Part shown: positions 45,542 to 52,640 of the stretch, piece after piece | How the letters are laid out: every line of letters begins with the position of its first letter | Position numbering within the stretch: position 1 is the stretch's first letter | From: JACCTU01 sp963848525 | Lineage (GTDB): Bacteria; Actinomycetota; Thermoleophilia; Gaiellales; Gaiellaceae | Direction: 5' to 3' | Length of the DNA: 64,000 bases | NCBI GenBank assembly: GCA_963848525.1 | Contig: CAWKDZ010000005.1 | Location: forward strand, 1-64,000 | Notes under the pieces: model-generated | Database searches by the model: none | What the model was told of the DNA's origin: nothing | What the model saw: only the letters and a program-made list of their open reading frames with translations | Program-made: the position numbers and the translations under genes

Positions 45542-46753
45542 GTGCAGGACACGGTGCTCTTCGTCGGCGCAGGCCGCCATCAGCGGCGTGCGATCGCGCA
45601 GGCCCGCGCACGCGGCCTGCGCGTCGTCGCGGTCGACCGCAACCCCGACGCCCCCGGCCTGGCGGAGGCCGACGTCGCCGAGGTCGTCGACTTCAGCGAC
45701 GTGGAGGCGGTCGTCGAGCTCGGCCGGAAGCACGGCGTCGCAGGCGTCCTGACCGTGTCGGCCGACCGCGCGGTCCCCGTGGTGGCCGCAGTCGCCGAAG
45801 CGCTCGGTCTGCCGGGGATCGGCACCGAGACCGCGTACGTGATGACGCAGAAGATCGCGATGCGGCGCGTGCTCGCCGACGCCGGCGTGCCGCAGCCGGA
45901 GTTCGCCGCGGTCCGCAACGTGCACGAGGGCTACGCGGCGCTCGAGCTCGTCGGTTTTCCGGCCGTGCTCAAGCCCGCCGACTCCGGTGGTCAGCGTGGC
46001 GTGTTCCGGCTCGACTCCCGCGACGACCTCGATGCGCACCTGCACGTCGCGCTCACCGAGTCCCCGACCGACGAGGCGATCGTCGAGGAGTACGTGGAGG
46101 GCCTGGAGCTGAACGGGCTCGTCGTCGTCCGCGACGGCGACGGCGTGCCGCTGACGCTGTCGGACCGGTTGCGGCCACCGGGGATCGGGTTCGGGGTCGG
46201 CTGGATCCACATCTTCCCGGCGACCATCTACGGCGACCAGCTCGAGGAGGCGGAGCGCGTCGCCGTCCACGCCGTCCACGCGCTCGGCCTGCGCGACGGG
46301 ATCGCCTTCCCCCAGCTGCTCGCGACGGACGACGGCCGGGTGCTCGTGATCGAGGTCGCCGCGCGCATTCCCGGCGGACAGATGGCCGACCTCGCGCGCC
46401 ATGCGGTTGGCGTCGATCTGGTCGAGGTAGCGCTGCGCCAGGCACTCGGCGAGGAGGTTCCGGACGAGCTCGTCCGCCCGAAGTTCTCCCAGCCGCTCGC
46501 CGTGCGTTTCCTCACCGCCCAGCCGGGGCCTCTCCCGACGGGCACGGTGCGCGAGGTCGGCAGCCTCGACAAGGTGCTCGCGTTCCCGGGCGTCGTGCAG
46601 GCCGACCTGTTCCTGACCGCGGGTGAGACGATTCGCCCCGTGCGGCTCGACGGCGACCGGCGCGGCTACGTGATCGCCGTCGCCGACACGAACCTCGAGG
46701 CGCTCGAGCGGGCGGAGGCAGCGGCGAAGCTCGTGGACGTGTTCGTCGAGTGA
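45542..46753 (+). CDS. ATP-grasp ligase (CPSase-like)
   Basis: Intact 403-residue ligase. N-terminal TVLFVGAGRHQRRAIAQARA, VVAVDRNPDAPGLAEADVA, VLTVSADRAVPVVAAVAEAL; ATP-grasp core GFPAVLKPADSGGQRGVFRL, AIVEEYVEGLELNGLVVVRD, LLATDDGRVLVIEVAARIPG (metal-binding Glu), then PLAVRFLTAQPGPLPTGTVR. The end LEALERAEAAAKLVDVFVE is typical of this subfamily. It resembles the enzyme at 38401-39657. GTG 45542 lies 8 nt after TAGCGT, starting a new leaderless unit that continues with overlapping deacetylase-like and ATP-grasp genes. Confidence 0.82.
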   Translation: MQDTVLFVGAGRHQRRAIAQARARGLRVVAVDRNPDAPGLAEADVAEVVDFSDVEAVVELGRKHGVAGVLTVSADRAVPVVAAVAEALGLPGIGTETAYVMTQKIAMRRVLADAGVPQPEFAAVRNVHEGYAALELVGFPAVLKPADSGGQRGVFRLDSRDDLDAHLHVALTESPTDEAIVEEYVEGLELNGLVVVRDGDGVPLTLSDRLRPPGIGFGVGWIHIFPATIYGDQLEEAERVAVHAVHALGLRDGIAFPQLLATDDGRVLVIEVAARIPGGQMADLARHAVGVDLVEVALRQALGEEVPDELVRPKFSQPLAVRFLTAQPGPLPTGTVREVGSLDKVLAFPGVVQADLFLTAGETIRPVRLDGDRRGYVIAVADTNLEALERAEAAAKLVDVFVE

Positions 46754-47394
46754 GCTGCGCGTTCGACCTCGACCACTACGGAGAGCTGCTCGACGCGGCT
46801 CGCGCGGGGGGCTACCGCTTCACGTCCTTCGAACGCGAGCCGCAGCCGGGAGACCTGCTGCTGCGGCACGACGTCGACCTCTCGCTCGAGGCCGCGGTGC
46901 GGATGGCGGAGCTGGAGGCCAAGCACGGCGTAGCCGCTACGTACTTCCTGATGACCGACAGCGTCTTCTACAACCTCGCCTCGCGCGAGGGACGCACAGC
47001 GTTCGCGCGCCTGCTCGAGCTCGGCCACGACGTCGGCATCCACGCGGTCTGGCCCGTCGCGCCCGAGGTCGACGAGCGGTTCGTCCGAGTGCTCGCGTGG
47101 CACAACCCGGATCCGCCCTACATGAGCGCGCCCGTCGACGGCTTCGTCAACGTCATGTCGGAGCCGTGGTTCACGCCCGGCCACTATCGCTCCGACTCGA
47201 ACCAGCACTGGCGCTCCGGCTGCCCGCACGAGGAGCTCGCGCGCGGGCAGCTCGAATGGCTCCAGCTGCTCACGCACCCGGAGATCTGGGTCTATCCGGG
47301 CGCGACGATGCGCGAGACGATGCTCACGATGCTCGACGCGGAACGCGAGCGGCGGCTCGTCCAGCTCGCAGAGGACCGGATCGACCTTTCGTGA
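46750..47394 (+). CDS. Polysaccharide deacetylase-like protein (short)
   Basis: Intact 214 residues. AFDLDHYGELLDAARAGGYR, DLLLRHDVDLSLEAAVRMAE (His-Asp-x-Asp), AATYFLMTDSVFYNLASREG, LGHDVGIHAVWPVAPEVDER (His of motif 2), PGHYRSDSNQHWRSGCPHEE and HPEIWVYPGATMRETMLTML. The HDVD and GIHA segments match the NodB-like fold of WalW-type proteins. No signal peptide. GTG 46750 overlaps the ATP-grasp stop (GTGA), and its own TGA overlaps the next ATP-grasp GTG, so the three are translationally coupled. Confidence 0.72.
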   Translation: MSCAFDLDHYGELLDAARAGGYRFTSFEREPQPGDLLLRHDVDLSLEAAVRMAELEAKHGVAATYFLMTDSVFYNLASREGRTAFARLLELGHDVGIHAVWPVAPEVDERFVRVLAWHNPDPPYMSAPVDGFVNVMSEPWFTPGHYRSDSNQHWRSGCPHEELARGQLEWLQLLTHPEIWVYPGATMRETMLTMLDAERERRLVQLAEDRIDLS

Positions 47395-48419
47395 GGCCGC
47401 TGACGGTTCTTGTGACCGCGGCCGGGGTTCCGGGGTCGGCCGCCCTGATCCGCGCGCTGCGCGAGAACGGAGAGCGCGAGATTCGGGTCGTCGGGACGGA
47501 CATGGCGGAGCTCGCGATCGGGCGCCACCTCTGCGACTCGTTCCACGTCGTCCCGGGCGGCGCCGACCCCGGCTTCGTCGAGGCGCTGCTGGCGGTCTGC
47601 GAGCGGGAGCGAGTCGACGCGGTGCTGCCGCAGTCGTCGTACGAGCTGCCCGCGCTCGCGGCGGCGCGGGAGCGCTTCGAGGCGGCCGTGCTCGTCGCTT
47701 CGCCCGACGCGGTACGCCGCTCGAACGACAAGGCCGAGACGTACGCGCTGCTCGATTCGATCGGAGCTCCCGGGCCCGCGTGGCGCCTGGCGCGCGGGCG
47801 CGACGAGGTGCGCGTGGCTGCCGACGCCCTCGGCTACCCGGGCGAGGACGTCGCGGTCAAGCCGCTGGAGTCGTCGGGCTCGCGCGGCTTCCGCGTGCTC
47901 TCGGCGAACGCTGACCCGCTCGAGCAGCTGCTCACGAACAGGCCCGGCGTCGCGCCGGCGCTCGTCCTAGAGGAGTTGCTCACGCTGCTGCCCGAGGAGG
48001 GCGGCCCACAGCTGCTCGTGATGGAGCTCGCGCGCGGGCGTGAGCGCACGATCGACGGAATCGCGCGCGAGGGGCGGATCGTCCTCGGCCACCCGAAGAC
48101 GCGCGAGGCGATGCGTGCGGGCCTGGCGATGTACTTCGAGACACTCGAGGACCCGTGGCTGCTCGACGTCGCGTCGGCGATCGTCGGCGAGCTCGCGCTC
48201 GACCACTTCTTCAACATTCAGCTCGTCGGCGACAAGGTGATCGAGGTCAACCCGCGGATCTCGACGATCGTCTACCAGGAGGACCTCAACCTTCCGTACC
48301 TCGGCGTCAAGTTCGCACTCGGGGAGCTCGACGAGGACGAGCTCGCAGCGCACGCCGCACGCGTCCGCCCGACGCGGCGCGCGCTGCGCTACTTCGACCA
48401 GGTCGAGTGGGACGAATGA
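47391..48419 (+). CDS. ATP-grasp ligase
   Basis: Intact 342-residue ligase. VRPLTVLVTAAGVPGSAALI, RALRENGEREIRVVGTDMAE, VDAVLPQSSYELPALAAARE, VRRSNDKAETYALLDSIGAP, DVAVKPLESSGSRGFRVLSA (ATP-grasp Lys), LVLEELLTLLPEEGGPQLL, and IQLVGDKVIEVNPRISTIVY (metal-binding Glu/Asn-Pro-Arg). It belongs to the carbamoyl-phosphate-synthase-like ATP-grasp group, close to the gene at 32517-33584 in its VNPR ending. Starts at GTG 47391, overlapping the upstream stop. It is followed by a 127-nt gap. Confidence 0.82.
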   Translation: MRPLTVLVTAAGVPGSAALIRALRENGEREIRVVGTDMAELAIGRHLCDSFHVVPGGADPGFVEALLAVCERERVDAVLPQSSYELPALAAARERFEAAVLVASPDAVRRSNDKAETYALLDSIGAPGPAWRLARGRDEVRVAADALGYPGEDVAVKPLESSGSRGFRVLSANADPLEQLLTNRPGVAPALVLEELLTLLPEEGGPQLLVMELARGRERTIDGIAREGRIVLGHPKTREAMRAGLAMYFETLEDPWLLDVASAIVGELALDHFFNIQLVGDKVIEVNPRISTIVYQEDLNLPYLGVKFALGELDEDELAAHAARVRPTRRALRYFDQVEWDE

Positions 48420-48464
48420 CGGCCGAGGCCCCGCCGGGCCGTCCCCACCCACTCACCCCCCACC

Positions 48465-48478
48465 CTCCCAAGGGGGAG
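48465..48478. other. G/C hairpin in the 127-nt gap before a glycosyltransferase
   Basis: CTCCC-AAGG-GGGAG can pair within a C-rich stretch (48440-48480). It may be a weak terminator for the ATP-grasp operon or a small dispersed repeat; no T run follows. The rest of the gap (48420-48546) holds nothing else that I can identify. Confidence 0.35.
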
Positions 48479-48546
48479 AAGGAAGCACGGTACGCGACGG
48501 GGTGTGGCGTGTCCGTGCCGCTTGCGTGCCGAAGGCGTGCCGATTC

Positions 48547-49488
48547 GTGAACACCCCTCTCCGCGTGACGCACTGCCCGGTGAACATGGCCGGGATTCCG
48601 TGGAAGAACGTGCAGGCGCTCCGGCGGCGCGGCGTCGACGCCCGGCTCGTCGTCTTCAAGCCCCAACCGTTCCGTCCCACCGAGTTCGACTGGAACCTCG
48701 ACCGCCCTGACGGGTTCGCGCGCGCGCAGCTCCGGCAGTGGCGCGCCCTCGCACGGTTGCTGCCGCGCACCGACGTCTTCCACTTCTACTTCGGGCTCAC
48801 GCTCGTGCCGCGGCGGCTCCAGTTCCCGCTGCTGCGCGCCACCCGCAAACGGTCGATCTTCCACTTCCTCGGCTCGGACATTCGCGGCAAGACGCCGCAC
48901 GAGCTGCGGTACGCACGCCTGGCCGACGCGCGGGTCGTGGGCTCCTACGACGCCCTGCGCTGGGTGCCCGACGCCGAGGTGATCCCGCCCGGGCTCGACC
49001 TCTCGCGCTATCCGGTCACTCCGGGCCGCGGCGGCGACCGGCCGCTCGTCGTCCACGCCCCCTCGAACCGCGCGCGCAAGGGCACCGAGCACGTCGAGGC
49101 GGCCTGCGCCGGGCTCCCGGTCGACCTCGAGGTCGTGCACGGGCTGCCCCACGAGCAGGCGGTCGACGTCTACAAGCGGGCCGACCTCGTCGTCGACCAG
49201 CTCAACGCCGGCTGGTACGGCCTCTTCGCGATCGAGGCGATGGCACTCGGCAAGCCGGTCGTGACGTTCCTCCACGACGAGGCCACGCGCGCGACCGAGG
49301 AGGCATTCGGCGTCGAGGTCCCGATCGCGAACGCGACGAAGGACACGCTCGCCGACGTGGTCCGCAGGCTCGTCGAGTCGCCGGACGAGCGCGCCCGCCG
49401 CTCGCTGGCGAGCCGCGCGTACGTCGAGGCGGTCCACGACGACGAGAAGATCGCCGACCGCCTGCTCGCGCTCTACGCTCGCCTGTGA
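48547..49488 (+). CDS. Glycosyltransferase family 4
   Basis: Intact, 313 residues from GTG 48547. NTPLRVTHCPVNMAGIPWKN, VFHFYFGLTLVPRRLQFPLL, RKRSIFHFLGSDIRGKTPHE, EVIPPGLDLSRYPVTPGRGG, LVVHAPSNRARKGTEHVEAA, VDVYKRADLVVDQLNAGWYG and LFAIEAMALGKPVVTFLHDE form a small GT4 enzyme with the donor-binding Glu. It resembles the broken gene at 8097-9287 and gives a clean copy of that family. In-frame GTGs further upstream (48502) are possible but extend into a repeat-like region. The end overlaps nothing; the next GTG starts 2 nt after the stop. Confidence 0.85.
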   Translation: MNTPLRVTHCPVNMAGIPWKNVQALRRRGVDARLVVFKPQPFRPTEFDWNLDRPDGFARAQLRQWRALARLLPRTDVFHFYFGLTLVPRRLQFPLLRATRKRSIFHFLGSDIRGKTPHELRYARLADARVVGSYDALRWVPDAEVIPPGLDLSRYPVTPGRGGDRPLVVHAPSNRARKGTEHVEAACAGLPVDLEVVHGLPHEQAVDVYKRADLVVDQLNAGWYGLFAIEAMALGKPVVTFLHDEATRATEEAFGVEVPIANATKDTLADVVRRLVESPDERARRSLASRAYVEAVHDDEKIADRLLALYARL

Positions 49489-49489
49489 A

Positions 49490-49768
49490 GTGGACTGGCA
49501 GCTTCGCGTCTACCGGATCAAGGACGGCGAGCTCGACGCGTGGGTCGACGAGTGGAGCACGCACGTCGCGCCGCTGCGCGAACGCCTGGGCTTCCGCGTC
49601 CTCGGACCGTGGATCGAAGGGCAGACCTTCGTCTGGCTCCTGGGCTACGACGGCGAGTTCGCGGCGGCCGACGCGCGCTACTACGCCTCCGCCGAGCGGA
49701 AGGCCCTCGACCCCGACCCCGCGCGGCACATCGAGGCGCAACAGCAGCACATGATCCGCGTCGAATGA
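49490..49768 (+). CDS. NIPSNAP-like small protein
   Basis: Intact 92 residues. DWQLRVYRIKDGELDAWVDE, VAPLRERLGFRVLGPWIEGQ, TFVWLLGYDGEFAAADARYY and ERKALDPDPARHIEAQQQH match the ferredoxin-like NIPSNAP domain (dimeric alpha/beta barrel superfamily). Substrate unknown; members may bind small ligands. Starts with GTG 49490 and its stop overlaps the Wzx ATG, so it is coupled to the flippase. Confidence 0.7.
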   Translation: MDWQLRVYRIKDGELDAWVDEWSTHVAPLRERLGFRVLGPWIEGQTFVWLLGYDGEFAAADARYYASAERKALDPDPARHIEAQQQHMIRVE

Positions 49769-51204
49769 TCGGCGCGCAGCTTCGGCGGCTCGGCCGCCAC
49801 TCGGCCATCTACGGGCTCGGCGGCCTCGTCTCGCGGATCCTCGCCGTCCTCCTGCTCCCGCTCTACACGTCGTACCTGACGCCGACGGACTACGGGCGGG
49901 TCGAGACGCTGGTCGCGCTGACCGCGATCCTCGTCACCCTCCTCCGGGCCGGGATCTCGAACGCGTTCTTCCGCTTCTACTTCGACTCGCCGGAACGAGC
50001 TGAGCGCCTGCGCGTCCTCAGGACCGCCTTCTGGTTCACGATCGTGACGTCCACCGCCGGGCTGGTCGCGGGCTGGGTCTTCGCCCAGCCGCTCGCCGAC
50101 CTGCTCGTCGTCGAGGACGCGGCGCTGGTGCGCGCGGCGTTCGTGGCGCTCTGGGCTCAGATGAACTACGAGCAGCTGACCGCGCTCTTCCGCGTCGAGG
50201 AGCGTTCGACCGCCTTCGTCGTCGCAAGCCTGACGAACGTCGTGCTCACGATCTCGGCGACCGTGCTCCTCGTCGTCGTCTTCGAGCAGGGAGCGCTGGG
50301 CGTGATCGTCGGCAACTTCACCGGGACGCTGCTCGTGTACGCGGCCCTCCTCGGCTACCGGCGCGAGCAGCTCGGCTTCCAGTTCGACAACGAGCTGCTT
50401 CGGCGCATGAACCGCTTCGGGCTGCCGCTCGTCCCGTCCGGGCTTGCCCTCTGGGTCCTGAGCTTCAGCGACCGCTTCTTCCTCGCGCGCATCTCGGGCC
50501 AGGCCGACGTCGGGCGCTACTCGCTCGGCGTCCGCATCGCCTCGGCGATGGTGCTCCTGCTCGTCGCCTTTCGCGCCGCCTGGCCTGCGTTCGCCTACTC
50601 GATCGACGACGACCGCGAGGCCCGCCGGACGTACGGGTTCGTGCTCACGTACCTGCTCTACGTCGCCTGCTGGCTCTCGCTCGCTCTCGGCGTGCTCGCG
50701 CCGTGGCTCGTGCGTCTGCTGGCACGGGACGAGTCGTTCTGGCCCGGTGCGGACGTGGTCGCCCCGCTGGCGTTCGCAGGCGCGCTCTGGGGCGCGTACA
50801 CGGTCGTCTCGATCGGGATCGGGCGGCTCAAGCGGACGCAGTTCAACTGGGCGATCACCGGTGCGGCGGCCGCGCTGAGCGTCGCGCTCAACCTGCTGCT
50901 GATCCCTCGGTACGGGATTCGCGGCGCCGCCGCCGCGTCAGTCGCGGCCTTCGCGTTCATGTTCGTCGCGATGGCGGTGTACGCCCAGCGGCTCTACCCC
51001 GTGCCGTACCAGTGGCGCCGGGTCGTGACGCTGCTCGCCGTCAGCGTCGGGCTCACCGCGCTCGGCCGGTTCGTCGACCGCCTCGGCGTGTCGATCCTGC
51101 TCGTGCTTGCGTACCCGCTCGTGTTGATCCCGCTCGGCTTCTACCTGCCGATCGAGCGGGCGAGGCTCCGCGCTCTGACGAAGACCGGGATCGCGTCTTC
51201 GTGA
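49765..51204 (+). CDS. wzx: Wzx-type polysaccharide flippase (MOP/MATE superfamily)
   Basis: Intact 479-residue polytopic protein with about 12-14 helices. RLGRHSAIYGLGGLVSRIL, VLLLPLYTSYLTPTDYGRVE (typical Wzx N-terminus), FFRFYFDSPERAERLRVLR, FGLPLVPSGLALWVLSFSDR (central conserved helix), FAGALWGAYTVVSIGIGRLK, and LNLLLIPRYGIRGAAAASVA. It would move undecaprenyl-linked repeat units across the membrane; the O-antigen ligase-like protein at 28919-30193 is its natural partner. This makes a second export route besides the ABC exporter at the left end. The 3' end overlaps the FlgD-Ig-like gene on the other strand by 64 nt. Confidence 0.9.
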   Translation: MIGAQLRRLGRHSAIYGLGGLVSRILAVLLLPLYTSYLTPTDYGRVETLVALTAILVTLLRAGISNAFFRFYFDSPERAERLRVLRTAFWFTIVTSTAGLVAGWVFAQPLADLLVVEDAALVRAAFVALWAQMNYEQLTALFRVEERSTAFVVASLTNVVLTISATVLLVVVFEQGALGVIVGNFTGTLLVYAALLGYRREQLGFQFDNELLRRMNRFGLPLVPSGLALWVLSFSDRFFLARISGQADVGRYSLGVRIASAMVLLLVAFRAAWPAFAYSIDDDREARRTYGFVLTYLLYVACWLSLALGVLAPWLVRLLARDESFWPGADVVAPLAFAGALWGAYTVVSIGIGRLKRTQFNWAITGAAAALSVALNLLLIPRYGIRGAAAASVAAFAFMFVAMAVYAQRLYPVPYQWRRVVTLLAVSVGLTALGRFVDRLGVSILLVLAYPLVLIPLGFYLPIERARLRALTKTGIASS

Positions 51205-52061
51205 CCGCGGTGTGAGACCGTGAGCGTGTAGCGCCCGGCGCGCTGCGGGGCACGAAGGACGAGCAGCTCCCTGCCCGACGAGCCGCGCCGTGCGCCGAGA
51301 CGCCAGCGATAGGCGAGCGCGTCGGTCGAGACGCGCACACCGAAGCGAGCGCCGGCGGGGACGACGATCCTGCGCGGCGTCAAGGCGACGAAACGGAGCC
51401 GGACGAGGGCGAGCGTCGGCTGTGAGCGGTTTCCTGCCAGGTCGTCCGCGACGACCGCGAGCTCGTGCAGCCCGACCGGCTTGCCCTTGCCGTACCACTC
51501 GACCTTGCCCTGCATCCTGGGCGGCGTCTGAACGGCGGGCTCGCCGTCGATGACCACCGAGACGTTCGATCGCTCGGAGACCGCGAATCGGGTGCGGACG
51601 AAGTCGGCGCGCCCGTCGCCGTCCGGCGAGAACGTCGTCGGCGCGATCGACTCGACGGTCAGCGTCGGGGCGGTCGTGTCGACTCGCAGCTCGTTCGGGA
51701 TCACGATCGTGCGACGGGCGTCGAGCAGCTGCACGCGCGCTCGGTACAGGCCTTCCTCGGCGCCTTCGCCGTCCCACGTGAACGAGACCGGCCCGGCGGG
51801 ATACCGCTCGCGCTCGACCAGCGTCGCGACCTTCTTCGTCTCCTCGTCGACGATCGACACGGTCAGCCGATCGCCCTCGCGGAGCCGGAACCTCACCGTC
51901 GCGCTCCCCGTCGGACAATCGCAGCCCGGAGCGAAGGCCTCGGTCACCTCAGGGGCGATGATCGGCGACGGCACGAGCTTCAGCCGCTCGGTGACGGCGA
52001 ACGCCGCCGCGGTGCCACCGAGCAGCGCAAGCACGAGCAACGTGGTCAGGGTGCGGGACAC
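51141..52061 (-). CDS. Exported protein with FlgD-Ig-like domains
   Basis: Intact, 306 residues. MSRTLTTLLVLALLGGTAAA is a signal peptide or anchor. FAPGCDCPTGSATVRFRLRE starts the first Ig-like unit with SFTWDGEGAEEGLYRARVQL; TFSPDGDGRADFVRTRFAVS carries the Ser-Pro-Asp-Gly-Asp-Gly signature of FlgD Ig-like/gliding-motility domains, and GLHELAVVADDLAGNRSQ ends it. A last beta-rich part follows: VVPAGARFGVRVSTDALAY. Likely extracytoplasmic and possibly involved in surface structure. GTG 52061 lies 8 nt after TATAAC in a palindromic promoter shared with the macrodomain gene. Its tail overlaps wzx on the other strand. Confidence 0.72.
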   Translation of the reverse strand: MSRTLTTLLVLALLGGTAAAFAVTERLKLVPSPIIAPEVTEAFAPGCDCPTGSATVRFRLREGDRLTVSIVDEETKKVATLVERERYPAGPVSFTWDGEGAEEGLYRARVQLLDARRTIVIPNELRVDTTAPTLTVESIAPTTFSPDGDGRADFVRTRFAVSERSNVSVVIDGEPAVQTPPRMQGKVEWYGKGKPVGLHELAVVADDLAGNRSQPTLALVRLRFVALTPRRIVVPAGARFGVRVSTDALAYRWRLGARRGSSGRELLVLRAPQRAGRYTLTVSHRGHEDAIPVFVRARSLARSIGR

Positions 52062-52069
52062 CGCCGCCG

Positions 52070-52075
52070 GTTATA
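52070..52075 (-). promoter_or_regulatory. -10 hexamer TATAAC, leaderless start of FlgD-Ig-like gene
   Basis: TATAAC on the minus strand is 8 nt before GTG 52061, from the other arm of the same palindrome. Confidence 0.55.
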
Positions 52076-52077
52076 AC
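52072..52077 (+). promoter_or_regulatory. -10 hexamer TATAAC, leaderless start of macrodomain gene
   Basis: TATAAC is 6 nt before GTG 52084. It lies within the perfect palindrome GGTTATAACC. Confidence 0.55.
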
Positions 52078-52083
52078 CAGCCG

Positions 52084-52572
52084 GTGCGCCTGGAGGTGGT
52101 CGAAGCCGACATCACGACGCTGGAGGTCGACGCGGTCGTCAACGCCGCGAACGACCACCTCTGGATGGGCGCAGGCGTCGCCGGGGCGATCAAGCGGGCC
52201 GGCGGAGTCGAGATCGAGCGCGAAGCGACGGCGAAAGGTCCGATCGCCGTCGGCGAGGCGGTCGAGACGACGGCGGGCAGCCTGCCGGCGCGGTACGTGA
52301 TCCACGGCGCCGTGATGGGCCAGGACCTCCGGACCGACCCGGAGACGATCGAGCGGACGACCCGCAGCTGCCTCGAGCTGGCCCAGAGGCTCGACGTGCG
52401 CACGATCGCGCTGCCCGCGCTCGGCACCGGGGTCGGCGGCGTGCCGTTCGAGGCGTCGGCCCGCGCGATGGTCGCCGCGGCCAGGACCTTCGAGGGAGAG
52501 CTCGACCGGATCGTGTTCGCCGTCTTCGGGCGCGAGGCGCTGGCTGCGTTCCGCGACGCAGTCGAGAGCTAG
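52084..52572 (+). CDS. Macrodomain protein (ADP-ribose binding/hydrolase)
   Basis: Intact 162-residue single macrodomain. VEADITTLEVDAVVNAANDH (the Asp and Val-Asn-Ala-Ala-Asn of the ADP-ribose pocket), LWMGAGVAGAIKRAGGVEIE, GEAVETTAGSLPARYVIHGA, and TIALPALGTGVGGVPFEASA (phosphate-binding Gly-rich loop) match Af1521/YmdB-type domains. It could bind or hydrolyse ADP-ribosyl or O-acetyl-ADP-ribose groups. GTG 52084 sits 6 nt after TATAAC; divergent from the FlgD-Ig-like gene. A macrodomain beside a glycan locus is unusual and gives no clear link. Confidence 0.88.
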   Translation: MRLEVVEADITTLEVDAVVNAANDHLWMGAGVAGAIKRAGGVEIEREATAKGPIAVGEAVETTAGSLPARYVIHGAVMGQDLRTDPETIERTTRSCLELAQRLDVRTIALPALGTGVGGVPFEASARAMVAAARTFEGELDRIVFAVFGREALAAFRDAVES

Positions 52573-52577
52573 GAGGC

Positions 52578-52598
52578 CGCTCGTCGCCGGGGCGAGCG
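52578..52598. terminator. Possible bidirectional hairpin terminator
   Basis: CGCTCG and CGAGCG flank a 9-nt loop in the 68-nt gap between the convergent macrodomain and cysA genes. No T run is present. It is the only convergent pair in the window with space for a terminator. Confidence 0.35.
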
Positions 52599-52640
52599 CG
52601 CGGCCCGGCGGCACAGACTACGTCTCGTCAAGCCCTCCTA

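Noticed and set aside
48502..48546. Upstream GTG start at 48502 for the glycosyltransferase
   Set aside because: The extra 15 residues (WRVRAACVPKACRF...) look unlike GT4 N-termini; conserved text begins just after GTG 48547.
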